Virus record (IMG/VR): IMGVR_UViG_3300049793_000221
Location: 1-40,527 of that record
Length of the DNA stretch: 40,527 bases
Strand: one strand, 5' to 3'
Source of the DNA: a virus
Within the stretch, counting starts at the first letter, position 1. Each line of letters opens with the position of its first letter. Below the pieces are notes generated by a model. That model was given only the letters and a program-made list of their open reading frames with translations. It did no database searches and was not told the DNA's origin. A program made the translations under genes and the position numbers. Positions 15,013-23,188 of this stretch are shown in pieces.

Positions 15013-16635
15013 TCAGGCTCCGAGTTCGCGCATGGACGTGGCAAGAGAAAACAGACTGACGACGCCGGTACCTTCCAGCGTGACCTGCCAGCGCGTGCCG
15101 AACGCCCACTGCGGGAGCCGGAAGGGGCGCGATGACAGGAGGGACCGGGAAAGTACGGTTCGGCCATCAACCCGAATAGTAACCGATTCCGCGCCGTGCT
15201 TATGGTGGATATGGCCGGCACCAAAGCCCACGGGCACCGGCGTGACGCTCTCCGGCGATACCCAGCGGTACGCGCGCAATGCCGCGCCGCGATCCCACTG
15301 CACGACGTTCGTGCCTTTGAGCAGGTAGAAATCGCCCGTACGCGTCACGAAGGCGTCGATGACGTCGGTATCCGACAGCGTGCTGTGCGCATCCATCGGC
15401 CAACCGGTTTCTGAACCGCTGGGCATCGTCAGCACGAAACTGCCGCGCCGTGCAAAGACAAACAGCTTGCCGCCGAAGGCAACCGGCGTCGCGCTCTCGG
15501 GTGCGAGCTGCTGCCAGTCATCCGGGGCGTACAGCGGATGCGTGAGCACTTGCGGCTCGCCGCGTCCGGCCAACAGGATCAGCCCATCGTGCGAGGGATA
15601 CACCGCCCCTTGCGGCGTCGAGGCCATGCGACGGTTTCCGCAGCCCACCATCGGGTACGCCATCGGCCCGCGCACGGCAACACGGCAGCCGGCGTTCTTG
15701 CAATCGACTGCCGCCGCGATCGCGTACGGGTGTCCATCGGTCGCCGCGTAGAGCACGCCGTTGCTCTCGATCAGGCCGCACACGTTGTCATCAAGGTCGA
15801 TGAAATACGGCCACTGGTGATAGCTGTTGTTCTCGGAAAAGTAAACGCGATTGCCGACATAGCCGGCGAGCGCGTTGATCGTTTTCACATCCACGATCCC
15901 GCGCAAATTCACCGGGGGTGGCGGCGCAACATCTTCTTCGGCGGATTCTTGCAGCTCATCGTTATATTTTGTGTCCGTAAACGATGCGTCGCCAATGCCT
16001 GCTTCACCGACAAGCATCCAGTTCGTGTCGAACAGGTTGCCGGTTTCCTTGCCGGATTGAAATCCGGAAACCGCTCGATAAATGCGGACTTTCGTAATGC
16101 CCCAAGACGCATCAGGGACTTCCCAACCCGAGACAACCACTGATTGTCCATCTTGTATCAACTCGCTCGTGGAGGCTTTCGACAGCGCACCGCGCTCGCC
16201 GTCGCCATTGACAAACTGGTACGCGTAGCTGCGCCCTTCCGTGTCCTTGGGCACACCCGTGGGCGCACCGACGAGCACCGAAGGCGCGGTATCTGCGCAG
16301 GGAATCCCGAGGCGGCGAATCGTGGGCACGCAGTCGTCATCGAAACTGACGACCGCCGGCCACTCCTGATCGCCGGTGGTGTAAATCTTTTTACAGTTGA
16401 CTGCACCGTAAGCGATATCGACGCACGCCGGAAAGTCGAGCCAGCAGCAACCGAACATCGCAACAGTTTTCGTGCCCTCGGCTACTTCGCGAACTTGCAG
16501 CGGCTCACGCCATGCTTCGAGCGTCCCGTGCCACAAACGACAGTCGAGCGCTTCGGCCGCCGACGAGCCGCCAATCAGATGCTCCGCGAGCCTCGGATTG
16601 GAGCCGCTGAATTGCTTGAAGGTAAGGGCTGTCAT
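15013..16635 (-). CDS. tail nozzle / stabilisation-type protein
   Basis: 540 residues. The central part has the pattern GNRVYFSENNSYHQWPYF, then GLIESNGVLYAATDG.PYAIAA, STPQGAVYPSHDGLILLAG and FVFARRGSFVLT. This series of short beta blades resembles podovirus tail nozzle or DNA-stabilisation proteins that close the tail tip. The frame opens four codons earlier at a GTG, but ATG at 16635 is preferred because it overlaps the upstream stop as ATGA. It contains several Cys residues, including a CC pair near 67. It follows the adaptor-like and collagen-like genes, as expected for a tail-assembly group. The family is assigned by pattern, not by search. Confidence 0.65.
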   Translation of the reverse strand: MTALTFKQFSGSNPRLAEHLIGGSSAAEALDCRLWHGTLEAWREPLQVREVAEGTKTVAMFGCCWLDFPACVDIAYGAVNCKKIYTTGDQEWPAVVSFDDDCVPTIRRLGIPCADTAPSVLVGAPTGVPKDTEGRSYAYQFVNGDGERGALSKASTSELIQDGQSVVVSGWEVPDASWGITKVRIYRAVSGFQSGKETGNLFDTNWMLVGEAGIGDASFTDTKYNDELQESAEEDVAPPPPVNLRGIVDVKTINALAGYVGNRVYFSENNSYHQWPYFIDLDDNVCGLIESNGVLYAATDGHPYAIAAAVDCKNAGCRVAVRGPMAYPMVGCGNRRMASTPQGAVYPSHDGLILLAGRGEPQVLTHPLYAPDDWQQLAPESATPVAFGGKLFVFARRGSFVLTMPSGSETGWPMDAHSTLSDTDVIDAFVTRTGDFYLLKGTNVVQWDRGAALRAYRWVSPESVTPVPVGFGAGHIHHKHGAESVTIRVDGRTVLSRSLLSSRPFRLPQWAFGTRWQVTLEGTGVVSLFSLATSMRELGA

Positions 16636-17318
16636 TCGCCACAGCACGTTGACTGGATGGTGGTGATATCTGACTGCAACGGTGCGATCGCCGTGGCGAT
16701 CTGATCGTTGATGTACGCCTGAATGTCCGTGTAGAACGCCGCGAGCGACAAGTCCAGTGAAACAGCACCGGTCACCGGGTCTTTGGTCGCCGTCAGCGCC
16801 GCGCCCGCCGTGTCAGACGTCGCGGAGTTGACCAAGAGTACCGGAGGCCACGTCAGCGGAAGCGCTTGCACGCTGCCGGCAACAATGTCGATGCCTGCCG
16901 TGTTGTCCGTGACGCCGGTCGGTGTCGCACCGTCGATACCGTCCTCGCCACGCGGGATCGCGAAGTTGAGGATCGCGTTCGTCGGTGTGCCGACGTTGGT
17001 GATCGTCGGTGCCGACGCTGGCGGGAGTGAGCTGACCGTTCCGACGTTGACCGTCGCGGCTGCGCCGGGAGGACCGGGAGGCCCATCGAGCCCACCCTCG
17101 CCACCACCGCCTTCACCCGGCGTGGCGCAACAGCTATCCGGTTGATAGAGGAACGGTGTGCCTTGCTCGACGGCAATGATGCAGCCGTTCTCTACCGTGA
17201 TCGTGGCATTCGTGTAGACGCCATCGGGCAGAACCACATCGCAGCGCGGCAGCAGGGGATCGGGAGCTTGCCCGCAATCTTGGCACGGGGCGCAATCGGT
17301 GGCAGGTTGGCATCCCAT
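16632..17318 (-). CDS. small collagen-like, Cys-rich tail protein
   Basis: 228 residues. The N-terminus is Cys-rich (CQPATDCAPCQDC, later DSCCATPGEGG). A Gly-rich linker then leads to a short collagen-like run (GLDGPPGPPG, residues 77-85). A beta-rich segment follows, including ILNFAIPRGEDG, of the kind seen in phage fibre proteins. The end is a helical DIQAYINDQIATAIAPLQSD stretch that may trimerise, closing with CCGE. The start overlaps the upstream stop as TGATG. It is probably a trimeric connector or short fibre placed between adaptor and nozzle genes; function is inferred. Confidence 0.6.
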   Translation of the reverse strand: MGCQPATDCAPCQDCGQAPDPLLPRCDVVLPDGVYTNATITVENGCIIAVEQGTPFLYQPDSCCATPGEGGGGEGGLDGPPGPPGAAATVNVGTVSSLPPASAPTITNVGTPTNAILNFAIPRGEDGIDGATPTGVTDNTAGIDIVAGSVQALPLTWPPVLLVNSATSDTAGAALTATKDPVTGAVSLDLSLAAFYTDIQAYINDQIATAIAPLQSDITTIQSTCCGE

Positions 17319-18001
17319 CAGGCTGTCTCCTCGCTCTCGGCAACGGCGTCTTGCTTTTGCACGATGCCGAGAATGTCAAAAAACAAACGGTAGTGATATT
17401 GCGCATTGCCCGAGCCGCCGTTGTCGAAACGATCGCCCGTCAACATGGTGGCGAGCACATAGTGCCACGCCGCGACGTTGTGCACGCAGTCGCCATTGAG
17501 TTCGGCGTTGGCGCTTGCCACCGTGAGCGCGCACAGTTGCTGCACGCACTTGACCACGACGTAAGCAGACACGCCGCATGGCACGGGCGGATAGACCGTG
17601 AAGCGGCCGTCGAGCGTCGTGTCGAGCTGCACCGAGTCGATGAAGTAAGCGTCGGCATCGTCCGACGACACGCAACTGGGCTTCTTCCAATGTTTCGTTG
17701 CCACCGTCTTCGAGTGGCGGGACTGACCCAGCTCTTTCAGCACGTTGCCTTCGGAATCGGTTTGATCGAGGATCGCGGTCACGTTCGAGCAACAGCCGCG
17801 GGCATCCTGATACTTGCCGGCTTGCAGACGGATCACGCGCAGCTCGGTGAACAGGTCCGCGCGATAACGCGCTACAAGACACATCGCCGCGTTGTACGCG
17901 GCGATCATGTCAGTGAGTGTATACCGCTGGAAAGGCCGCCCCGGCTCATCGTCACCGAGCTGGGCCGCAATCGTCCGCAACCATGCCTGCAAGGTCACCA
18001 T
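17318..18001 (-). CDS. head-to-tail adaptor-like protein
   Basis: 227 residues. The N-terminal part, PFQRYTLTDMIAAYNAAMCL...ADLFTELRVIRLQAGKYQ, is the layout of podovirus adaptor proteins (DUF6682-like), which dock on the portal and receive the tail. The remainder has many Cys (CCSN, VKCVQQLC, DCVHN) and ends in an acidic tail. The start overlaps the upstream gene by seven bases. Its neighbours are another adaptor-like protein and the nozzle-like gene, consistent with a connector. The family call is tentative. Confidence 0.6.
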   Translation of the reverse strand: MVTLQAWLRTIAAQLGDDEPGRPFQRYTLTDMIAAYNAAMCLVARYRADLFTELRVIRLQAGKYQDARGCCSNVTAILDQTDSEGNVLKELGQSRHSKTVATKHWKKPSCVSSDDADAYFIDSVQLDTTLDGRFTVYPPVPCGVSAYVVVKCVQQLCALTVASANAELNGDCVHNVAAWHYVLATMLTGDRFDNGGSGNAQYHYRLFFDILGIVQKQDAVAESEETA

Positions 18002-18801
18002 GACCGACCCCTATAGTGCGTAGCGGGGCGACCGCTGCCCCAGATGCCGGAACCAAACTGCTGTTGCGACGAGGACGCGTGCCGCATCGCCTTGGTCTTG
18101 GCAGAGAGGATCGCTTTCACGAACGCATCCGACGAGGGGAGGGAAGCCATCAGGGCGCGGTCGCGAAAATGCACGGCGTTCGCGTAAAGCATTCGCGCCC
18201 CAATCGTGATTTCCATGTGGAAGCGATCGTAAAGGAATACATCATGCGCACAGGCGTCCTCGGTCGGAGCCGAGAACACCAGCAGCTTGAGTAGGGAAGC
18301 GCGCGGGACACGGCTGATGAGCAGTTCGTTGCGCGCGACGTCGAGCATCCACTCGACGCCTTCGTAATTGCCACGGGCTCCGCTGCACGCGCAGCCGCAC
18401 CCGCCATCGAACTTGATGCCGATCACGCCGTCGATGCGCTCGCCGTCGTAGGGAAAGAGCGGGTAGCGCAGGATGCCTATCTGCAACGGCACGACCACTT
18501 CACGCTGCAGGACGCGCGAACCGCGCGCAAACTCGATGGCCGCTCGCCGCACGTAGTCGGCGGCGATATTTTCATCCGGGTCTTCGATACCTACGATCAC
18601 TTCGGGAAGCCACCGTGCCCAATCGTAGGTATCAATCGCCTCTTGTATCGGCAACGCCACGCAGGGCGTTGTGGACTCCGACTCCTCCGAGCACGGTAGC
18701 GCTTCAGGCAAACCGCATTCAGAGAATGCTGCGCCATTGAAGCCCCAGTCAACGATCAACCAGTTGACCGGGCTATAGCGGAGGAGCGAAGAAACGGCCA
18801 T
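17995..18801 (-). CDS. putative head-tail connector or tail protein
   Basis: 268 residues. Residues about 55-110 (YDWARWLPEVIVGIEDPDEN...AAIEFARGSRVLQREV) resemble a phage adaptor helix bundle followed by a beta strand. A GCGCACSG Cys cluster lies near 135-142. The C-terminus is Ser/Gly/Trp-rich (SGIWGSGRP). No catalytic motif is present. The start overlaps the upstream stop as TGATG, and the downstream gene begins within its last bases. Together with the next gene it likely builds the neck. It might be a diverged relative of that gene; I cannot prove this by eye. Confidence 0.55.
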   Translation of the reverse strand: MAVSSLLRYSPVNWLIVDWGFNGAAFSECGLPEALPCSEESESTTPCVALPIQEAIDTYDWARWLPEVIVGIEDPDENIAADYVRRAAIEFARGSRVLQREVVVPLQIGILRYPLFPYDGERIDGVIGIKFDGGCGCACSGARGNYEGVEWMLDVARNELLISRVPRASLLKLLVFSAPTEDACAHDVFLYDRFHMEITIGARMLYANAVHFRDRALMASLPSSDAFVKAILSAKTKAMRHASSSQQQFGSGIWGSGRPATHYRGRSW

Positions 18802-19019
18802 CAGACGAGGTTCGCGTCCGGGGTAGCCGGCGGCGCGGACGTATCCGAGGCTTCGGATTCGATCACGAGCTTTTTGTCATCGTCGGCTTTACCACCGCCT
18901 TTGATGCCGGCAAAAATCAACTCGTTGTCACCCGGCGTTTTGAACCGGCGAAGAACGCCGGACGCATCGGCGGGAACGTCGATGATGAGGCCGTTGACAC
19001 GACTTTGTACGGAAGGCAT
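18801..19019 (-). CDS. 72-residue protein with the shared NGLIxDxP N-terminal module
   Basis: A small protein; ATG at 19019 is chosen over an upstream in-frame codon because AAGGAGACG lies just before it. The N-terminus, VQSRVNGLIIDVPAD, matches the starts of the SPRY-like (QSQRNSLILDMPGE) and beta-propeller (QSPVNGLILDLPDD) fibre proteins about 9-10 kb away on the map. The rest is Lys/Asp-rich and ends in a Ser/Thr/Pro tail. It contains no adhesin domain, so it may be the bare form of the module: a small structural adaptor or cement protein. It lies between the capsid-proximal paralogues and the connector genes. Confidence 0.65.
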   Translation of the reverse strand: MPSVQSRVNGLIIDVPADASGVLRRFKTPGDNELIFAGIKGGGKADDDKKLVIESEASDTSAPPATPDANLV

Positions 19020-19049
19020 GGAACGTCTCCTTGAGTGTTCAAACACTAC

Positions 19050-19760
19050 TTACACCGGCTCGTCGCAGCGGCGCACGACTTCATACGAAGCCGCCACGTC
19101 GATATCGAACAAACCGGACACGACACCACCCGCCGGCATGGTTGCCACTTCCATGATGATCTCGTCGGCTTCCAGTGCAAACTCGCCGATGGCCGAGGAG
19201 CCGAACAGGTACGTGGCGAGACTGCCGCCGAGCGCACCGAAACCGGAATAAATGCTGTCCGGTGCCGGATCGGGATCGCCATCACCATCGACCAGCGTCA
19301 GCGTGCGCTCCACTGCACAGCCGGTGCCGGCATCGACGTCCACGATCTGCGCGATATCCGCAGGAAGCGTGAGCCCATTGCGGGTCTTGAGGTCGAACGT
19401 CAGGCCGGTTTCTTCCGCCGCGATCTTGATGGCAATGCGCATCAGGAACGCGAACGTCGGAATCACCAGAATCGAAATCTGCGCACCAACGCCGTTGGCA
19501 TTGATATGGTCGATGATGGCTTGACGATCGGTGGAGAAACCATCCCCACCCGGGACGCGATACTTGTCGTTCGCGCCGAGCGGATTGGAATGGGCGAGGG
19601 AGTTGTCGAAGTGAACGCGATCCGCGAGCTTGTCGTAAGCCTGTACATCGGCTTCGGGGCCGCAGCAGCCGTCGCCGGCATTTTTCACGAACACGTCAGG
19701 CTTCGGGAAGGAACCCCGAAACACTTGCAGATTTTCTGCGTCTTTTGCGGCACGAGCCAT
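19050..19760 (-). CDS. capsid-proximal protein, copy 1 of a tandem pair
   Basis: 236 residues, clearly a duplicate of the gene directly upstream (19819-20517). Residues 8-125 are almost identical between copies, including FRGSFPKPDVF, NAGDGCCGPEA, HFDNSLAHSNPLGAND and DHINANGVGAQIS. Residues about 126-180 differ, and the C-terminal 55 residues match again, ending VVRRCDEPV. A strong AAGGAGATAG ribosome site follows an intergenic hairpin. Lying just downstream of the major capsid gene, the protein is probably a decoration, head-vertex or minor capsid component. No named family is recognised. Confidence 0.7.
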   Translation of the reverse strand: MARAAKDAENLQVFRGSFPKPDVFVKNAGDGCCGPEADVQAYDKLADRVHFDNSLAHSNPLGANDKYRVPGGDGFSTDRQAIIDHINANGVGAQISILVIPTFAFLMRIAIKIAAEETGLTFDLKTRNGLTLPADIAQIVDVDAGTGCAVERTLTLVDGDGDPDPAPDSIYSGFGALGGSLATYLFGSSAIGEFALEADEIIMEVATMPAGGVVSGLFDIDVAASYEVVRRCDEPV

Positions 19761-19778
19761 GATGCTATCTCCTTGTAA

Positions 19779-19808
19779 AGATGGCCCCCTCTTGCGAGGG
19801 GGCTATCT
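19779..19808 (-). terminator. GC-rich hairpin between the capsid-proximal paralogues (partial terminator or processing stem)
   Basis: On the minus strand, AGATAGCCCCCTC pairs with GAGGGGGCCATCT (13 bp, one G-U type pair), closed by a GCAA (GNRA-type) loop. Only a short T stretch follows (CTTTAC), and the ribosome site of the next gene begins a few bases later. This makes a leaky terminator or an mRNA-protecting stem likelier than a full stop. It would set a drop in expression after the capsid gene and first paralogue. Confidence 0.7.
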
Positions 19809-19818
19809 CAAAACCGAC

Positions 19819-20517
19819 TTAGAACGGCTCGTCGCAGCGACGCACGACTTCGTACGAAGCCGCAATGTCGATATCGAACGTGCCGACCACCACGCCGCCT
19901 GCCGGCATCGCCGCCACTTCCAAGATCAGTTCATCCGCTTCGAGGGCAAACTCGCCCAGTGCCGACGAAATGAAAATGTAGCGTGCGATATCCGTACCCA
20001 GCGCACCGAAGCCAGTCACCTGACTCTGATCGCCGGGACTGCCGTCCACGGTTTCGGTGCGCACTACGGCGCAGCCGGTTTCCGCCGCGGTAATCGCCAC
20101 GATACTCGAAGCGCCTTCCGGCAGAGCCAGACCGTTGCGGGTCTTGAGGGTGAACGTCAGACCGGTTTCTTCCGCCGCCACCTTGATCGCAACACGCTTC
20201 AAGAAAGCGAACGTCGGAATCACGAGCACCGAGATTTGCGCACCAACACCGTTGGCGTTGATGTGGTCGATGATCGCCTGACGATCCGTGGAGAAACCAT
20301 CACCGCCCGGAATGCGGAACTTGTCGTTCGCGCCTAGCGGGTTGGAGTGGGCGAGGGAGTTGTCGAAGTGCACCCGATCGGCGAGCTTGTCATAAGCCTG
20401 CAGATTGGCTTCGGGGCCGCAGCACCCGTCGCCGGCGTTCTTGGCGAACACGTCCGGCTTCGGGAAGGAACCACGGAATACTTGCAGGTTGGCTTCGTCT
20501 TTGGTTTCGCGAGTCAT
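19819..20517 (-). CDS. capsid-proximal protein, copy 2 of a tandem pair
   Basis: 232 residues. It is the copy adjacent to the major capsid gene and so upstream of the hairpin. It shares nearly all of residues 8-125 and the last 55 residues with the 236-residue neighbour; the middle (about 126-178) is different and shorter. A CCGP motif near residue 32 is kept in both. The start is preceded by GGAG. Transcription before the hairpin would make this the more abundant copy. The likely role is capsid decoration or a minor head protein; this rests on position and high gene dosage, not on a recognised family. Confidence 0.7.
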   Translation of the reverse strand: MTRETKDEANLQVFRGSFPKPDVFAKNAGDGCCGPEANLQAYDKLADRVHFDNSLAHSNPLGANDKFRIPGGDGFSTDRQAIIDHINANGVGAQISVLVIPTFAFLKRVAIKVAAEETGLTFTLKTRNGLALPEGASSIVAITAAETGCAVVRTETVDGSPGDQSQVTGFGALGTDIARYIFISSALGEFALEADELILEVAAMPAGGVVVGTFDIDIAASYEVVRRCDEPF

Positions 20518-20528
20518 GGGAGTTCTCC

Positions 20529-21509
20529 TCAGACTTTACTGATGGCGACCGCGATACCATGCGGATTGAAGACGTGCGTATCCCACACGAACTCGCCAAC
20601 GAGGAAGTCCTCGAATTTCCCTTCCCACCATTTGTTCGTGATGACGTCGAACGCATGGAGCACTTGGTTGGGATCAACCAAGACGACAGGGGCCAAAATG
20701 CCGGACGCACCGAAGTCGCGCGGGATCAGCCAGCGGGTCGAAACCAACTGGAAGCCGTAGACTTCGCCAAGCAGGCCGGTACGCAACACGCTGTCTTCGG
20801 TGCAGCACAGCTTGCCGTTTTCGCGGAGGAACTTGAGCGCCCACTTTTCGAGCTGCAGCGGGATCAGGATGACCGGCTTCGCGCCGTCGCCTTCGCCCGC
20901 GATCTCGCCTTCACCGCAGAGCATCCCGGCTTCCTGCGCGACCGTGCGCAGCGCGAGGATCATGTCCTCGAAGCCGTTTACCGTGTTGCCGGCCAGCGCG
21001 CCGGAGCCTTGGTTACCGAGGCTGGTGCTGTGCGTCAACATGCCGGCGGTCAAGCCGACGTTATCGGGCGAGGCGGAGGCGATGATCTTCGGGATGGAGT
21101 ACGCATCGACCAGCTTGGTGATGTTCTTGCTGATCTGACGACGCAGGTTCGCTTCCCAGCGATCGTAGTTGTCGCACATCATCCGCTTGTCTTGGTTCGA
21201 GATTTTCCACTCGAACTTTTTGGACTGGCAGATTTGCAGCGAGGCCGAGTCGATGCCGGGGCCGCTGTGCGTCTCGGGCGACTCGTTGTTGTCGGTATCG
21301 CTACCGAACATATCGAGGTCTTGCTCGACGCCGAAGATGACCTTGGAACCGCAGAACAGGTCTTCGTCACTGAGGAAGTTGGACTTCGCCAGCATCGGAG
21401 TGATCGAGCAGATATGGTAGTTGTAGACGATCTTCGCCGCGATTTTCGGCGGAGCCCACAGAGAGCCTGCAACGCTCTCATAACCGGAGGCAGATTGATT
21501 TCGTGCCAT
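20529..21509 (-). CDS. major capsid protein
   Basis: 326 residues, directly after a scaffold-type gene. Features expected of an HK97-fold capsid protein are visible: an N-arm (residues 1-60), a long charged helix (DRWEANLRRQISKNITKLVDAYSI, near 120-143), a beta-rich P-domain, and an A-domain-like end including VVLVDPNQVLHAFDV and a C-terminal beta strand. It contains an unusual number of Cys for a capsid protein. The start ATG has GGAA upstream. No protease gene is evident nearby, so scaffold removal may not require cleavage. The call rests on gene order plus overall pattern. Confidence 0.85.
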   Translation of the reverse strand: MARNQSASGYESVAGSLWAPPKIAAKIVYNYHICSITPMLAKSNFLSDEDLFCGSKVIFGVEQDLDMFGSDTDNNESPETHSGPGIDSASLQICQSKKFEWKISNQDKRMMCDNYDRWEANLRRQISKNITKLVDAYSIPKIIASASPDNVGLTAGMLTHSTSLGNQGSGALAGNTVNGFEDMILALRTVAQEAGMLCGEGEIAGEGDGAKPVILIPLQLEKWALKFLRENGKLCCTEDSVLRTGLLGEVYGFQLVSTRWLIPRDFGASGILAPVVLVDPNQVLHAFDVITNKWWEGKFEDFLVGEFVWDTHVFNPHGIAVAISKV

Positions 21510-21523
21510 GACGAGATTTCCTT

Positions 21524-22438
21524 CTATTGGAGTTCAGCGAGGAGAGCTTGGGCCTTCTTGCGATCGGCCGGGTTGTGCGACCGGGCAAGATTCTTGGCCT
21601 GTGCCAATTTTGCATTTACTTCCTGCGAGGTCAGTTTCGGCTGAGCCCCGCGGCGCATGTGATCTGCGAGAGACTTTTTGGGGTCTGTCGTTTGCCGGCT
21701 GCTCTTGAGTGATTCCTTGAACGCGGCAATGCGCTTTGCAACGATTTTGGCATAGCGGTCAATCTCCTCGGTGCTCTTTGCATTGAGCAGCGAGTTCACC
21801 ACACTCTCCACGTCGTTGTCGTCTTCATTCGACCACGCGATGAACTTCGGGTCGTAAGCCAGTGTACCCAACTGGTGCAAACCCCGTGCCGGGTCCGTCA
21901 GCACCTTTTGGCGATGGTCGGTAACACGCGTGCGCTCCCGCTCATCCAGAACTTGCAGCGCTTCCGCGCGTGCGTCGATCTTGGGAGCCCGCTGCTTGGC
22001 GATACCATCGGCCATTTTCATGACCAACTCTGCCAGCCTCGGGTCGATATCTTTCAGTTCGTCCTCACTTAGCAGGTCGCTGAGTGCGATCGGCTTGGCG
22101 GTGCTTTCGAGCTGTTGGCGGAGCGCCGAAATCTGCTCGTCGCGTTCACGCACTTCACGCTCTCTGGCCTCGCGCTCTGTCGTCAGACGCGACCGCAGTT
22201 CGTCTGCATCACGCTGCACCGGAGCCACCCGTCCGCTGATCGCTGCCAGATCGCGACGAAGTTGCTCGATCTCCGACAGGTTATCGTCATCCGGCGTGTC
22301 GTCATCCGGCGTGTCGTCATCCCGATCATCGTCCTGATCGTCGGCGTTGGCATTCAACGGTGTGCCGTCCGGCTTCAAGCCGGCTCGCGCCAGCTTGGCA
22401 TTTTCACGTTCTTGGGCTTGTTCGAGGATGGAAGGCAT
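21524..22438 (-). CDS. capsid scaffolding protein
   Basis: 304 residues, highly charged. The N-terminus holds an acidic run made of repeated DDTPD units (residues about 34-51). A long coiled coil follows (about 55-115: EIEQLRRDLAAI, LTTEREAREREVRERDEQIS), then helices, and a basic C-terminus suited to bind the coat protein. It lies immediately upstream of the major capsid gene in transcription order. The composition and place are typical of phage scaffolds, which guide procapsid assembly and are then lost. Confidence 0.85.
   Translation of the reverse strand: MPSILEQAQERENAKLARAGLKPDGTPLNANADDQDDDRDDDTPDDDTPDDDNLSEIEQLRRDLAAISGRVAPVQRDADELRSRLTTEREAREREVRERDEQISALRQQLESTAKPIALSDLLSEDELKDIDPRLAELVMKMADGIAKQRAPKIDARAEALQVLDERERTRVTDHRQKVLTDPARGLHQLGTLAYDPKFIAWSNEDDNDVESVVNSLLNAKSTEEIDRYAKIVAKRIAAFKESLKSSRQTTDPKKSLADHMRRGAQPKLTSQEVNAKLAQAKNLARSHNPADRKKAQALLAELQ
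22286..22315 (-). repeat. 15-bp in-frame tandem repeat in scaffold gene
   Basis: Two perfect copies of a 15-bp unit (plus strand GTCATCCGGCGTGTC), followed by a partial third, encode the DDTPD repeats of the scaffold's acidic N-terminal region. The unit length keeps frame, so copy number could change by slippage without breaking the gene. Confidence 0.9.
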
Positions 22439-22458
22439 GTCAGGTTGCTCCTAGCAAG

Positions 22459-22695
22459 TTATTCGCGCCGGTCGTCGAGAGCGGTCGATGGGTTCTTGGT
22501 GATCTCACCAATGAATTTTTCAGCCCCTTCGGCGAGCCCTGCCTGACGAATCAGGCCGGCGGCATCGTTGGTGCTGTACTGGCGGCGCAAGGCGGCGTCA
22601 GCGAAATCTTTTGAGAACTCCACAAGGAGCTGGGTCAACCGTGAGTTGAGAGCCAGCTCCTTGCGGATTTCATTCAGGCGTTGATCGCGGGTCAC
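22459..22695 (-). CDS. small hypothetical protein upstream of the scaffold gene
   Basis: 78 residues, mainly helical, beginning TRDQRLNEIRKELALNSRLT. It starts with GTG, which overlaps the upstream stop as GTGA. No motif or family is recognised. It may be a head-assembly factor by position, between the lysis group and the scaffold gene. Confidence 0.6.
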   Translation of the reverse strand: MTRDQRLNEIRKELALNSRLTQLLVEFSKDFADAALRRQYSTNDAAGLIRQAGLAEGAEKFIGEITKNPSTALDDRRE

Positions 22696-22850
22696 TTCTT
22701 GCGCCCGCAGCTCGCACAGCGCTTGACCAGCGGAGCGGGCTTGGTCTGCGACGCCCGGCTCATGTTGCCATTCTTGCCGATCGCCGGAGATGCTGACGCA
22801 CCGCTGCTCTTGCCGGCCCGGTTCGACGTGCTGCTAAAAGCCTTGTTCAT
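22692..22850 (-). CDS. 52-residue Ser/Lys-rich protein with C-terminal CxxC
   Basis: The frame is open further 5', but ATG at 22850 follows a GAGGG ribosome site and gives MNKAFSSTSNRAGKS. The body is Ser/Ala/Lys-rich and likely disordered. The last nine residues, RCASCGRKK, hold a CxxC within basic residues, like half of a zinc ribbon. It may bind nucleic acid or another small protein; no family is recognised. It is coupled to the next gene through GTGA. Confidence 0.5.
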   Translation of the reverse strand: MNKAFSSTSNRAGKSSGASASPAIGKNGNMSRASQTKPAPLVKRCASCGRKK

Positions 22851-22912
22851 GGTATTGCCCTCGGGTGGTGTTTGTGATAGCGCGTCTAGTCTCGCGCCGT
22901 GTCGCCTGAACG

Positions 22913-23188
22913 TCAACTGCCGGGATGGTCTTTGAAGGACTGCGCCATCGCGTCACCCTTGGCGGTATAGAACGCGGAAACAGCTTGCGCCACGTCCGGT
23001 GCGCTCTCCGCCGTCTCGGCATACACCTGTGCCAGCATCGTGCTGAGTTCGCCGTCGCTGCTGAAAAGGTCTTTCAACACCTCGAAGCCAGCCGACGCGA
23101 GCGCAATGCGCGGATCGAGCATGGCGGCCAGCGCGAGCATCTGTTCGAGTTTGCTGGCGAGTGCGCCAGCGGTAACGGGAGTAGTCAT
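22913..23188 (-). CDS. small helical hypothetical protein
   Basis: 91 residues, Ala-rich and helical (LEQMLALAAMLDPRIALASAG, then AETAESAPDVAQAVSAFY). The start overlaps the upstream lysis-group gene as ATGA. No signal peptide, membrane segment or motif is seen. About 60 bases without a gene follow it, holding only the next gene's ribosome site and a weak 5-bp GC stem. Confidence 0.6.
   Translation of the reverse strand: MTTPVTAGALASKLEQMLALAAMLDPRIALASAGFEVLKDLFSSDGELSTMLAQVYAETAESAPDVAQAVSAFYTAKGDAMAQSFKDHPGS

Noticed and set aside
20559-21644. 361-codon plus-strand frame opposite the major capsid gene
   Set aside because: Arg/Asp/Val-rich shadow of the capsid gene with no start signal.
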